From positions 2,604,001 to 2,668,000 of the forward strand of contig NZ_JAUSZX010000001.1 in the NCBI RefSeq assembly GCF_030818015.1: a DNA stretch of 64,000 nt, given 5' to 3'. Source of the stretch: Arthrobacter globiformis (GTDB lineage Bacteria; Actinomycetota; Actinomycetes; Actinomycetales; Micrococcaceae). Each line of letters begins with the position of its first letter. Position 1 is the stretch's first letter. This document shows positions 1-8,438 of this stretch, in pieces. The position numbers and the translations under genes are program-made. The notes below the pieces were generated by a model. The model worked only from the letters and a program-made list of their open reading frames with translations, was not told where the DNA came from and made no database searches.

Positions 1-651
1 GCGCTCCGGGTGGACCGGTTCATCCGTGGCGTTGATCGCCTCCATGATGGCCAATCCAGCCTTGAGCAGGTCATCCTTACGCCCGCGCTCGAACGGTAAA
101 TCCAGTCCCTCCAGGTCCACGATCGCGTAGAAATTTCCGCCGAACGCCAGGTCGTAGGACACAGGACCGAACCCGGGCACTTCGACCTTGGCGTCCAGCC
201 GCTCAACGAACGACGGAACGTTGCGGATGGTCACGGACGCGGCGTGCCCGTCCTTGACAGCCACCTCGGCGATCACCAGGCCGGCAGGTGTGTCGAGCCG
301 TACGGTGGTAACCGGCTCCACAACCTCGACCATGCCCGTCTCTACCAGGACGGTTGCCACTCCGATGGTGCCGTGGCCGCACATCGGCAGCAGACCGGAA
401 ACTTCGATATACAGCACACCGAAGTCCGCGTCCGGCCGCGTGGATGGCTGGAGGATGGCCCCGCTCATCGAGGCGTGGCCGCGCGGCTCGGCCATCAGGA
501 GGGTGCGGATCCAGTCGCTGTTCTCCATGAACCACAGGCGCCGTTCAGCCATTGTGGCGCCGGGGATCGTCCCGATTCCGCCGGTGATAACGCGCGTGGG
601 CATGCCTTCAGTGTGCGAGTCCACGGCGTGGAAAATGCGGCTGGTTCTCAT
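1..651 (-). CDS. Proline racemase-family protein, probable 4-hydroxyproline epimerase (3' end outside window)
   Basis: Begins MRTSRIFHAVDSHTEGMPTR and runs off the left edge, so only about 217 residues are visible. The family motif MCGHGTIG is present with a catalytic-type Cys at residue 91; in proline racemase and 4-hydroxyproline epimerase this position is Cys, whereas trans-3-hydroxyproline dehydratases have Thr or Ser. It would convert trans-4-hydroxy-L-proline to cis-4-hydroxy-D-proline in the cytoplasm. It is the last visible gene of a minus-strand set with a DapA-like gene and an amino acid ABC transporter, which fits hydroxyproline catabolism. A strong hairpin separates it from the DapA gene. 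The epimerase-versus-racemase choice is inferred from context; the second catalytic Cys lies outside the window. Confidence 0.88.
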   Translation of the reverse strand, partial: MRTSRIFHAVDSHTEGMPTRVITGGIGTIPGATMAERRLWFMENSDWIRTLLMAEPRGHASMSGAILQPSTRPDADFGVLYIEVSGLLPMCGHGTIGVATVLVETGMVEVVEPVTTVRLDTPAGLVIAEVAVKDGHAASVTIRNVPSFVERLDAKVEVPGFGPVSYDLAFGGNFYAIVDLEGLDLPFERGRKDDLLKAGLAIMEAINATDEPVHPER

Positions 652-685
652 GGAATACTCCCTATTTGTTCGATCTGATGTTCGG

Positions 686-721
686 TGACTGCCCCCTTAA
701 ACTCTTTCAAGGGGGCAGTCA
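686..721. terminator. Strong intra-operon hairpin
   Basis: Perfect 13-bp inverted repeat (TGACTGCCCCCTT at 686-698, complement at 709-721) with a 10-nt loop. It sits between the DapA-like stop and the epimerase start, both on the minus strand. No long T run follows, so it may lower expression of the distal gene or act as an mRNA-stability element rather than ending transcription fully. Confidence 0.6.
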
Positions 722-745
722 CGGAACTGGCGGTGACCTGGTTGA

Positions 746-1651
746 TTATTTGTAGCCCTTAGCGAGGGCTGCTTCGGTGTCCCGAATGACGGCGTCGCGC
801 ATGGCCGCGGTCAGCGGACCGCGCGGCGGGCGGCAGGCGCCGCCGCGGAGGCCAACGACGTCCATGGACAGCTTGATGGCCTGAACGAACTCCGTCTTGC
901 TGTCCCAGCGGAGCAGCGAATGCAGGTCGCGATAGATTTCGCGGGCCCGCTCAAGGTCTGCAACATCATCGGAGGTGGAGAGCCGGTACAGCTCGAGGGT
1001 GGCTTCCGGAATGGCGTTCGGGTAGCCCGCCACCCAACCCACAGCACCCGCCAGACCCATCTCCAACACGGTGTCATCCGTGCCGATCAGGAGGTCCGCT
1101 CCGGGAGCGAGCTCCTTGATCTCGTACGCGCGGCGGACGTCGCCGGTGAACTCCTTGACCCCGACGATCAGGCCTTCGCCGTGCAGCCGGGCGATAAGCT
1201 GCGGGGTCAGGTCCACCTTGGTGTCGATCGGGTTGTTGTACGCCACGATCGGCAGTCCGACGGCGGCCGCGAGGCGGTAGTGCTCCACGACCTCTTCATC
1301 GGTGGCCCGGTACGAGTTCGGGGGGAGCAGCATCAGGGCGCCGGCGCCGCCTTCGGCAGCCTGTTCGGCCCATTTCAGGGTTTGCAGGCCGCCGTACGCG
1401 CCCACGCCAGCCATCACAGTGAAGCCTTCAGGGGCGGCTTCAACCGCCGTGGTGATGACCCGGGCGCGTTCTTCTTCGCTCAGGGTCTGGTATTCACCCA
1501 GGGAACCGTTCGGGGCCACACCGTGGCAGCCTGCGTTTGCCAGGAAGCGGACGTGCTCGGCGTAGGCGTCGTAGTCCACGCTCAGGTCGTCGTTGAACGG
1601 CAGTGAGGTAGCGACGAGTACTCCATGCCACGGCTTACGGGTTTCGGTCAT
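746..1651 (-). CDS. DapA/NanA-family lyase or deaminase, probable pyrroline-4-hydroxy-2-carboxylate deaminase
   Basis: 301 residues, the usual length of the dihydrodipicolinate synthase superfamily. The catalytic Tyr is in YNNP (residue 138) and the Schiff-base Lys in VGVKEF (residue 166). The family cleaves or deaminates keto-acid substrates through a lysine imine. Beside a proline racemase-family epimerase and an amino acid transporter, the best guess is the deaminase that turns delta1-pyrroline-4-hydroxy-2-carboxylate into alpha-ketoglutarate semialdehyde. A generic 2-keto-3-deoxy acid aldolase cannot be excluded. The D-hydroxyproline dehydrogenase needed between epimerase and deaminase is not in this window. 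Its upstream region carries a motif shared with the promoter region of the transporter operon. Confidence 0.88.
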   Translation of the reverse strand: MTETRKPWHGVLVATSLPFNDDLSVDYDAYAEHVRFLANAGCHGVAPNGSLGEYQTLSEEERARVITTAVEAAPEGFTVMAGVGAYGGLQTLKWAEQAAEGGAGALMLLPPNSYRATDEEVVEHYRLAAAVGLPIVAYNNPIDTKVDLTPQLIARLHGEGLIVGVKEFTGDVRRAYEIKELAPGADLLIGTDDTVLEMGLAGAVGWVAGYPNAIPEATLELYRLSTSDDVADLERAREIYRDLHSLLRWDSKTEFVQAIKLSMDVVGLRGGACRPPRGPLTAAMRDAVIRDTEAALAKGYK

Positions 1652-1725
1652 GATGGATGATCCTTTCGGTTGGCACGCTTGGCGCGTGTGCTGCGGCCGT
1701 GACGTACCTCACGGCCAAACTTACC

Positions 1726-1745
1726 ATGTGACATTGCACAGGTGG
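1726..1745. promoter_or_regulatory. Candidate regulator site upstream of the DapA-like gene
   Basis: ATGTGACATTGCACAGGTGG lies about 75 bp upstream of the DapA-like start. A closely related string, ATGTGAAATTGTACA then TAGCACAGGTGG, occurs upstream of the ABC ATPase gene (4872-4898). Sharing within one pathway suggests a common regulator, which is not encoded nearby. Confidence 0.4.
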
Positions 1746-1801
1746 ATGAAAATCGGGGTGGTTGGCGTTGGGACCAGGTTTTGATGCAATCCGAGCCGTG
1801 G

Positions 1802-2674
1802 CTAACTGGCGGGGACTACATACTGTTCGGCCGCGACCTTGCCAAGCCCTTCGGACAGGCCGGCGCCGGTCAGGAGCTTCGCGATCGTTCCGTCTTCGCG
1901 CTGGGCGACAATGCCGGCGTCGAGTGCATCCTTAAGGCTTGTGTTGCCTTTGGTGATCGGGAAGGCAGCCTCCGGGGCATTTTTGATGGCGCCGACGCGC
2001 GGATCCGGCTTTTCGTTGGAAAGGGCCACGGTCACGCCCTTGGCGTCCTTGAACTGGAGCACCTGCACGCCATAGGCATCGACGTCGGCATCGAGGCGGC
2101 CGGCGTCGAAATCGGCCTTCAGCTCCACGCTGCTGGGATAGGTCACCAGTCGGTCGCCCAGGATCTTCTTGAGGTCCTCGACCCAGAGGTAGCCGTCGAT
2201 GGTACCCACCTTGTTCATCTTCTCCAGGTCGGCCACCGTGGTGGCGCCGGATTTGGAGACGATGCCCATGCCGTCAAGGTACGTGGAAGCGGAGAAATCG
2301 ACGACCTTGAGCCGCTTCTCGGTGGCGTCGATTGTGCCCACTGCGAGGTCAATGTTTCCACTCGCGATGGACTGGACGGCATCGGCATATGTGGCCTGCT
2401 GGTATGCCGGGGTGAGGCACTCATCTTTTGCGATCTTGTTGACGATCTCTATATCGATGCCCGTCGGGTTGCCCGAGCCGTAGCTGCTGAACGGCGGGAT
2501 GTCGATGACTCCGATAGTGAGCTTGCCCGGGGCGACGGTCTGGATGTCAGAGTGCTTGGGGCTGCACCCTGAAGTCCCTGCATCCGAGGTCCCTCCGCAA
2601 GCGGACAGGCCGAGTACGAGTGCGAGTGCGCTGGACGTGAGAAGTCCTGCTGTCTTGAGGCGGGTGTTGATCAT
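1802..2674 (-). CDS. Polar amino acid ABC transporter, substrate-binding lipoprotein
   Basis: 290 residues from MINTRLKTAG, with ribosome-binding site AGGAG five bases upstream; a longer open frame reaches into the permease gene and was rejected. The N-terminus is a lipoprotein signal with lipobox LSAC and Cys26. The mature part is a family-3 solute-binding protein (GVIDIPPFSSYG and an SxxTYLDGMGIV-like segment are typical). It would deliver an amino acid, probably hydroxyproline or a related imino acid given the neighbours, to the two permeases encoded just upstream. Confidence 0.9.
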   Translation of the reverse strand: MINTRLKTAGLLTSSALALVLGLSACGGTSDAGTSGCSPKHSDIQTVAPGKLTIGVIDIPPFSSYGSGNPTGIDIEIVNKIAKDECLTPAYQQATYADAVQSIASGNIDLAVGTIDATEKRLKVVDFSASTYLDGMGIVSKSGATTVADLEKMNKVGTIDGYLWVEDLKKILGDRLVTYPSSVELKADFDAGRLDADVDAYGVQVLQFKDAKGVTVALSNEKPDPRVGAIKNAPEAAFPITKGNTSLKDALDAGIVAQREDGTIAKLLTGAGLSEGLGKVAAEQYVVPAS

Positions 2675-2730
2675 GGTTGCTCCTGTGGTGTTCAGAGGGG
2701 GACTGATGGAACGTTGGTAGGGTCTGGTGA

Positions 2731-3384
2731 TCAGGCGTGGCGGGCCAGGCGTTTCTCGAAGAAGACGGTGATCCAGGTGGCCGGCATTGATATGGCGGCG
2801 TAGCAGAGGCCGGCGAGGGTGAAGATCTGCAGGTAGTTGAAGTCCTGGCTGCCGATGTTGTAGGCGGATTTCATCAGCTCGGGGACTGCGATGGCGTAGG
2901 CCAGGGAGGTGCCCTGGAACATCTGGATGGCCACTCCCATTAGTCCGGGGATTGCCGAGCGCATGCCCTGCGGCATGATGACCCGCCAGAAGGTGTGCGC
3001 CTGGGACAGGCCCAGGGCGTTGGAGGCCTCGAGCTGTCCGCGGCCAACGGACTGGATGCCGGCCCGCATGATCTCGGACGAGTACGCGGCCGAGTTCCAG
3101 ATCAGTGCCAGGCATGCCGCGGTGATGCTTTCAAAGGCGATGCCGAACTTCGGCAGGCCGTAGTAGAAGAGGTAGAGGATCACCAGGGCCGGCGCCCCGC
3201 GACCGACTTCGACGACGGCAAGCGCCAGGGTTCGGAGGGCCGTGTTCTTCGCGCTCACCATGACGCTGAGGATCAGCCCCAGGGGATAGCCGGCGACAAT
3301 TGACACCCCCGCGATCAGGAGGCTGACGCTCAGGCCGGACATCATCTGTGGCAGATATGCCGCCCATTCAGTAAGCCAGGTCAT
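2731..3384 (-). CDS. Polar amino acid ABC transporter permease (HisM type)
   Basis: 217 residues with about five hydrophobic segments. The cytoplasmic EAA loop (GRGQLEASNALGLS, around residues 117-130) contacts the ATPase. Its start overlaps the stop of the next permease by 4 bp (ATGA type), so the pair is translationally coupled. It pairs with the 214-residue permease upstream to form a heterodimeric channel for the binding protein at 1802-2674. Confidence 0.9.
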   Translation of the reverse strand: MTWLTEWAAYLPQMMSGLSVSLLIAGVSIVAGYPLGLILSVMVSAKNTALRTLALAVVEVGRGAPALVILYLFYYGLPKFGIAFESITAACLALIWNSAAYSSEIMRAGIQSVGRGQLEASNALGLSQAHTFWRVIMPQGMRSAIPGLMGVAIQMFQGTSLAYAIAVPELMKSAYNIGSQDFNYLQIFTLAGLCYAAISMPATWITVFFEKRLARHA

Positions 3385-4025
3385 GCGTAAACAGCCTTCC
3401 TCATGCGGGAATCGAGTCTGCGGGACAGGTAGGCGACCGGCAGGCTGAGCACGATGTAGAGGATGCCCACCAGGATGTAGGGCAGGATCCCCTCGATTGT
3501 CGGGTGCTGCCGGGCGAAGGACTGCGACTGGAAGACCATTTCGGCAACGATGATCGTGGAGGCGATCGAGGAATCCTTGAGCAGGCCTGTCAGGTACGTG
3601 GCGATGGACGGGGACACAATGCGGAAGGCCTGGGGGACCATTACACCGTAGAACGTCGTGCCGCGGGTCAGGCCCAGTGCGTGGGCAGCTTCGCCTTGGC
3701 CACGCGGAACTGCTTGGAGTCCGCCACGATAGATTTCAGCGAGGTAGGCCACGGAGACCACGCCCAGTCCGACTATCGCCGCGCCAACGGGGTTGAACTT
3801 GAAGGTTCCGATCTGGATGCCGAACTTGAGCAGGAACAACCAGACGATGATCGGCACACCCCGGACCAAGTCCACGAAGAGTCGCGACGCCAGCCCGACA
3901 AGAATGTTCGACGACGACAGGCCCAAGGCCAGTGGGACGGCGCCTACGATGCCGATCGCGAATGCCGACAGCGTTAGCACGATGGTCATGGGCAAGCCTT
4001 GGAGTACTGCTGAAAAGGCGTCCAT
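3381..4025 (-). CDS. Polar amino acid ABC transporter permease (HisQ type)
   Basis: 214 residues with several membrane segments. The EAA loop reads PRGQGEAAHALGLTRG (about residues 107-122). It starts one base after the ATPase stop and overlaps the next permease by 4 bp, as expected for a tightly co-translated transporter. Family membership is clear; the substrate is inferred only from the downstream DapA-like and epimerase genes. Confidence 0.9.
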   Translation of the reverse strand: MDAFSAVLQGLPMTIVLTLSAFAIGIVGAVPLALGLSSSNILVGLASRLFVDLVRGVPIIVWLFLLKFGIQIGTFKFNPVGAAIVGLGVVSVAYLAEIYRGGLQAVPRGQGEAAHALGLTRGTTFYGVMVPQAFRIVSPSIATYLTGLLKDSSIASTIIVAEMVFQSQSFARQHPTIEGILPYILVGILYIVLSLPVAYLSRRLDSRMRKAVYA

Positions 4026-4026
4026 A

Positions 4027-4812
4027 TCAGCGCTCCAGTACGGCCCGCAGGAAGCGGCGGGTGCGGGATTCCTGAGGGTCGCTCATGATGGCCCGTGGAT
4101 CTCCTTGCTCAATGATCCTGCAATCTGCCATGACGACCAGGGTGTCCGAGACGTCCCGGGCGAACTGCATTTCATGAGTGACCACGATCATCGTCATGCC
4201 GTCGGCGGCCAGCTCGCGCATCACGGCCAGGACCTCAAGCCCCACCTCGGGGTCCAGGGCCGACGTCGGCTCGTCAAAAAGCATGATGCTCGGATCGAGC
4301 GCCAGCGCCCGGGCGATCGCGATTCGCTGCTGCTGGCCGCCCGAGCACCGTCCGGGGTGCTGGTCCGCCTTTTCTTTCAGGCCCACCCGCTCCAGCAGCT
4401 GCATCGAGCGTGCGTCGGCCTCCTCTTTGCTGCGACCGAGAACCTTCTGCTGCGGGAAGCTGATGTTCTTCAGCGCCGACATGTGCGGAAACAGGTTGAA
4501 GGACTGGAACACCATGCCTACCGTGCGGCGCAGAGCGGCAAGGTCGCGACTGTTGACGTCCTTGCCCGGCTCGATGATGTGCTGGTCTACCTGGATGGTG
4601 CCGGAATCGGGCCGCTCAAGGAGGTTGATGCACCTCAAGAAGGTGCTTTTACCGGCGCCTGAAGGGCCAATGAGCGCGGTGACCGTCCCGGGTTCAACGT
4701 GCAGGGACACGTCATCGAGGACCGTATGGTCGCCGTAGCGCTTCGAGATGTTGTCTAACTTGATGCCCAGACGGGGCGCGAGCTTACCGTCTGCGATTTC
4801 TGAAAGGGTCAT
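4027..4812 (-). CDS. Polar amino acid ABC transporter ATPase (GlnQ/HisP type)
   Basis: 261 residues from MTLSEIADGK, preceded by GGAAGA; an upstream extension is open but lacks a better start. Walker A GPSGAGKST at residues 49-57, Walker [13 protein letters not shown] at 176-187. The signature motif is CSGGQ (156-160) rather than the usual LSGGQ, a conservative but uncommon change. First gene of the operon running ATPase, permease, permease, binding protein, DapA-like, epimerase. The shared motif at 4872-4898 is probably its control site. Confidence 0.92.
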   Translation of the reverse strand: MTLSEIADGKLAPRLGIKLDNISKRYGDHTVLDDVSLHVEPGTVTALIGPSGAGKSTFLRCINLLERPDSGTIQVDQHIIEPGKDVNSRDLAALRRTVGMVFQSFNLFPHMSALKNISFPQQKVLGRSKEEADARSMQLLERVGLKEKADQHPGRCSGGQQQRIAIARALALDPSIMLFDEPTSALDPEVGLEVLAVMRELAADGMTMIVVTHEMQFARDVSDTLVVMADCRIIEQGDPRAIMSDPQESRTRRFLRAVLER

Positions 4813-5310
4813 ATCGATCTTCCATGTGGGGACCAAAGGGCCGTCGGTCGATGTGGGCCATGTCACGTGATATGTGAAATTGTACATAGCACAGGTGGTT
4901 AGTGGAAGAGTTGTTTTTGGGCGGCGCACTCTGCCTTTTCGACGAAAACCTGTTCGGTGGTGCAAACTGCGGTGCGTTTGCCTAGGCAAGTCATGACTTT
5001 GTTGCATAAGTGGGAGACCAGAAATCTCCCGGGAAGACGCGGTTCTTGGGCTCCCCCTCTGGGGAGGCAGCCTCGGCTACCCACCTCTGAGAAGAAGGTT
5101 GGATCGGGCCCTGGTGCTCTTGGATGCCCCTGGGCCGGGGCCTTTATGGGTTTCGCTAACTGGTGGGTCGGGTCGACACATGCCAGGCGCGGGGCGACAG
5201 ACAGTCAGGATGGCTGGTGACGATCTGCTCGACGCAGTCGCGGCCGCAGGCGAGTAGCCCTGGCGCATCGCGGGAAGGGCTGCTCGGCCGAGCCGACGCG
5301 GCGGGAGGCG
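4813..5310. other. Intergenic stretch, no gene recognised
   Basis: Apart from the candidate operator near the left end I see no supported gene. Short open frames on both strands lack ribosome-binding sites and recognisable motifs. A decayed gene is possible but nothing identifies it. Confidence 0.5.
4872..4898. promoter_or_regulatory. Candidate operator upstream of the transporter operon
   Basis: Contains ATGTGAAATTGTACA followed by TAGCACAGGTGG, matching the element at 1726-1745 in both halves but with seven extra central bases. It lies 60-86 bp upstream of the ATPase start. It looks like a GntR-type TGT...ACA site, but the regulator is not in view. Confidence 0.4.
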
Positions 5311-5880
5311 CTACGCCACCCGGTAGTGCATGTGCGTGACGCCGGGTGCGTCGATTACACGCGTCAGCTCCAGTTCGGCGCGTTCTGCGCCGAACAGTCG
5401 CCGCCCGCCACCGAGCAGCACCGGGATCAGATGGATCTCCAGCTCATCGAGCAGGCCCTCGCGGAGAAGGGACTGGGCGAGCCCGGCCCCGTGCACCATC
5501 ACGTCCCGGTCACCGGCGGCTGCCTTGGCCTCGCGGACCGCCGTGGCCGGGTCGTGCAGGTAGTGGACCCAGCCGCTCTGGGGCTCGGGCAAGGGGCCAC
5601 GGGTGGGCACGAAGATGGGCACGCCGTGGTGGTCGCCGCCCCAGTGGCCGGCGTAGTCAAAGGTCTTGCGGCCGACGACGACCGCGCCGGTCGCCATTGA
5701 CTCGGCGAGGACCTGCCCGCTGACTCCCGGCGGGTCGAAGTGGGGATAGTCGGATACGGGCTCGCCCAGCCACTCGTGAAGTCGGAGACCGCCGGTTCCG
5801 AGCCCGTTGTCCGGGCCATCGTCGGGACCTGCGATGTAGCCGTCGAGAGACATCGACATGTACAGGATGGCCTTGCTCAT
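5311..5880 (-). CDS. Dihydrofolate reductase/RibD C-terminal domain protein
   Basis: 189 residues beginning MSKAILYMSMSLDGYIAGPDD, the standard opening of the RibD-C/DHFR-like family. VVVGRKTFD (about residues 68-76) and MVHGAGLAQSLL mark the NADPH-binding core. RBS GAGGAGA lies upstream. These stand-alone proteins are probably NADPH-dependent reductases of unknown substrate. It is followed upstream by a truncated relative and a third full-length family member, a local array of the same fold. Confidence 0.85.
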   Translation of the reverse strand: MSKAILYMSMSLDGYIAGPDDGPDNGLGTGGLRLHEWLGEPVSDYPHFDPPGVSGQVLAESMATGAVVVGRKTFDYAGHWGGDHHGVPIFVPTRGPLPEPQSGWVHYLHDPATAVREAKAAAGDRDVMVHGAGLAQSLLREGLLDELEIHLIPVLLGGGRRLFGAERAELELTRVIDAPGVTHMHYRVA

Positions 5881-5904
5881 GGTGATTCTCCTCGCAGTGT
5901 TCTG

Positions 5905-6081
5905 TCAGTGATGCCGAGTGGGGAGGTAGAGGAGTTCTTGGGTGCGGCCGTCGAGCGTACGACTCTCGATCAGCTCCAGGTCGAAGTCGGCGGCACCGGC
6001 GAAGATCGGTGCGTCTCCGGTCTGGCCGCTGATCACCGGGAAGATCGTCACCTGGAGCCGGTCGACGAGGCCGGCGGCCAT
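5905..6081 (-). pseudogene. C-terminal fragment of a RibD/DHFR-like reductase
   Basis: About 58 residues (MAAGLVDRLQVTIFPVISGQ onward, ending YLPTRHH) match the last third of the RibD-C fold, including the VDRLQVTIFPVISGQTG segment. The NADPH-binding first two thirds are missing; upstream the frame overlaps only the neighbouring reductase gene. It is best read as a leftover of a deletion between tandem paralogues. Confidence 0.65.
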
Positions 6082-6098
6082 TGCTGGTCTCCTGATTC

Positions 6099-6725
6099 TC
6101 ACCTGGTGGGGTCGGACGCGTACCGGGGGAGTCCGGCGGGCCGGTACGTCTGCAGAATGATTCCCTTCGGGAAGGCCCGTGTAGCTACCAGTTCGAGCGC
6201 CAGATCGGGGCCGTTTTCGGGGAACAGCCGCGCGCCCTGGCCGACGATCACGGGGCACACGAGCAGGGTGAGCTCGTCGACGAGGTCGTTTGCAAGCAAC
6301 CAGCGGGCGAGTGCGCCACTGCCGTGCAGCTGCAGTTCGCCGCCGGGCGGCGTCTTGAGCTCGCGGATCGCGCTGGCGAGGTCCCCGGAGAGCACGGTCG
6401 TGTTCGCCCAGGCCGGGTCGGTGAGGATGGTGGATGCAACGTACTTCGGCCTGGTGTTCAAGGCCGTGGAGATCGGGTTGTCGCCTTGGTCGGAGCCCCA
6501 GGTGCCGGTTCCCCAGGACCAGGCGAACATCTCGTACGTGCGTCGGCCGAAAAGGAACGCGTCGGCGCGCTGGTAGTAGTCGCCGACGTAGGCCAGCGAC
6601 TCGTCGTCGAACAGCGGCCTGGCCCAGCCGCCTCTCTCCATGCCCGGGTCGAAGTCGGGATGACGTCCGCCGTTGGACTGGTAGACGCCGTCGACGGACA
6701 CCTGGATGTTGACCTTCAGCTCCAT
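6099..6725 (-). CDS. Dihydrofolate reductase/RibD C-terminal domain protein
   Basis: 208 residues from MELKVNIQVSVDGVYQSNGG; GAGGAA eight bases upstream favours this start over one seven codons earlier. FLFGRRTYEMFAW (NADPH region), LQLHGSGALARWLL and LVDELTLLVCPVIVGQGARL are family hallmarks. Probable NADPH-dependent reductase of unknown substrate. It shares only moderate similarity with the neighbour at 5311-5880, so the tandem arrangement is not a recent duplication. Confidence 0.85.
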   Translation of the reverse strand: MELKVNIQVSVDGVYQSNGGRHPDFDPGMERGGWARPLFDDESLAYVGDYYQRADAFLFGRRTYEMFAWSWGTGTWGSDQGDNPISTALNTRPKYVASTILTDPAWANTTVLSGDLASAIRELKTPPGGELQLHGSGALARWLLANDLVDELTLLVCPVIVGQGARLFPENGPDLALELVATRAFPKGIILQTYRPAGLPRYASDPTR

Positions 6726-7581
6726 GGCAGTGGTTCCTCGTCTCATGGTGGCGGTCGCGTCGGGATGCGCGCCGACCGATTGCTCGATATGTACCTTAAG
6801 AAGTGAAGCACGCTTGACCTAAACTGAGTATGCATGGAACTGCGGCTGACTTGCTGCCAAGTAGGCGCTCGTCCTCGAGACCCTCCCTGACCTGATGTGA
6901 CTGGCGAAAGTTAGCGTATGTGTCCCGCAGCCCTGCCGCGCCTCATGCTTAAGCAAAGGCTGTTCAGAGGGACATTCGCTACCACCCCTAAACGAAGAGT
7001 TGGTGCGGACTCTGGCTGTCCTCTGGCCGTGCCTATGCATCGCGGGGGAGAGGCGCCCTTGATTCCCGGGGAGTACTGAAGGAATCATGCCGCTGGTCGC
7101 TGGAGGAGCAGGCTACGCCCTGTGGTGGACCCAACGATGGGATCAAACATCGGAGACTGCATGTTGCGCCCGATGCTTCCCCCTCTGGGACGCCCAATTA
7201 TCCTGTCCCGCCGAATGGCCCCCTCGCTCCAGCCCCGGAGGCCTTCCTGGAAATCGTGAGGCCGGGAAATGACCGGTAAAGGAATCAGCAACCCCGTCTG
7301 TTGTTCAGAATCGCAGCCGAGCCCGTGACACCGGCCTGGGCCGGTCTGCAATTGACCCCATAGGGGCATCGACGTGGACACAACAGGTGCGAGCCCTACG
7401 AGCATGCGCCTGTCTAGCTTGGAACTATTGCCATTGGCAGGCCGGGCGGCGCAGCCAGCGATGTCTGTATAGCCGGGCTGAACACGGCCTATGCCGCAGT
7501 CTTCCGGGTTTGGAGGGCCCGGACATCTTGAGGGGGCATTGGTACTCTGGGTTCGCTCAAGGTCAGAAGGGGGACACAGAA
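6726..7581. other. Long intergenic region
   Basis: No convincing gene. Open frames at 6819-7088 and 7085-7405 on the minus strand lack motifs and ribosome-binding sites. A short GC hairpin (ACCGGCC, 2-nt loop, GGCCGGT) occurs near 7340. The right end holds the AAGGGGG site of the next gene. Confidence 0.4.
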
Positions 7582-7866
7582 ATGGGCCTTAGAAGTCTTT
7601 TTCAGCGCCAAGCAGCAAGTGCGGCACACGTGGTTCCTGTTGAGGCGGCCGCCCATGTGCAGGATGCACCCATGTCACCGGAGCTTCAGGAGGAACTGAG
7701 CGCAGCGTGGGCAGAACTCACTGAGGCTGCCAAAGACTCGAAAGTGACGAGCTTCCAGGCCTGCACCCGGACAGGCCTGCCCTGGACAAAAGACCCGGCG
7801 GCGGTCAGAGCCGTAGCGGCCACGCTCCGTGAATTCCCGAAGACGAACAGCCGGCGGACGACATAG
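7582..7866 (+). CDS. Small hypothetical protein
   Basis: 94 residues from MGLRSLFQRQAASAAHVVPV; AAGGGGG about eight bases upstream supports the start. The middle part (SPELQEELSAAWAELTEAAK) looks like an amphipathic helix and the end is basic. No family recognised and no membrane segment. It precedes the Imm5-like gene in the same direction by 56 bp, so the two could be co-transcribed. Confidence 0.55.
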   Translation: MGLRSLFQRQAASAAHVVPVEAAAHVQDAPMSPELQEELSAAWAELTEAAKDSKVTSFQACTRTGLPWTKDPAAVRAVAATLREFPKTNSRRTT

Positions 7867-7922
7867 CGGCCCGTTCTCTCAATGGGTAGGTTGAGAGCAT
7901 TACCGCCAGCAGGAGCTCCACT

Positions 7923-8438
7923 ATGATCCTCCCGAAGATCCGTGACCCTCGTTTCGTGACGATCCGCCGAGGTGGAACCCTTTCTGATTCCGATCATCAC
8001 CTCCTCGTTCTCTGGGCGGCGTCCTGCGCCGAGCATGTCCTTGATCTGTTCGAGTCGGCCCGGCCGGGGGATCTGCGTCCGCGTCAGGCGATTGAGGGTG
8101 CCCGTGGTTGGGTGCGTGGCGAAGTCAGGATGATGGAGGCCCGCGCGATGGGCGGCCATGCAATGGGGGCGGCCCGAGACTTGCATGGGGCAGCACGCCA
8201 TGCCGCGTATGCCGCTGGTCAGGCCGGGGCAGTGGCACATGTCGCTGCCCACGAACTTGGCGCGGCCGCGTATGCAATCAAGGCTGCACGTGCTGCAGCC
8301 CCTGCAGCTGAGGCCGCCGCCGCAGGACGACGTGAGGGTCAATGGCAGCGTGATCAGCTACCGGAGGCGATTAGAGGGCTGGTGATGGATGATCAGCGAT
8401 TACGCAACGACATCTGTTGGTCGGTATTCGACTGCTGA
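7923..8438 (+). CDS. Imm5-like putative immunity protein
   Basis: 171 residues, RBS AGGAG eight bases before the ATG. The pattern HHLLVLWAASCAEHVLDLFE, RPRQAIEGARGWVRGE and a long Ala-rich helical stretch ending HVAAHELGAAAYAIKAARAA is that of the Imm5 family of putative immunity proteins, which are predicted to neutralise partner polymorphic toxins in the cytoplasm. No toxin gene with a recognisable secretion or toxin domain is adjacent, so this is an orphan. Family assignment is by pattern recognition; the biological role is inference. Confidence 0.75.
   Translation: MILPKIRDPRFVTIRRGGTLSDSDHHLLVLWAASCAEHVLDLFESARPGDLRPRQAIEGARGWVRGEVRMMEARAMGGHAMGAARDLHGAARHAAYAAGQAGAVAHVAAHELGAAAYAIKAARAAAPAAEAAAAGRREGQWQRDQLPEAIRGLVMDDQRLRNDICWSVFDC

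Noticed and set aside
1802..3115. 437-residue version of the first binding protein
   Set aside because: The extra N-terminus is antiphase permease DNA; the 290-residue version has a lipoprotein signal and an AGGAG site.
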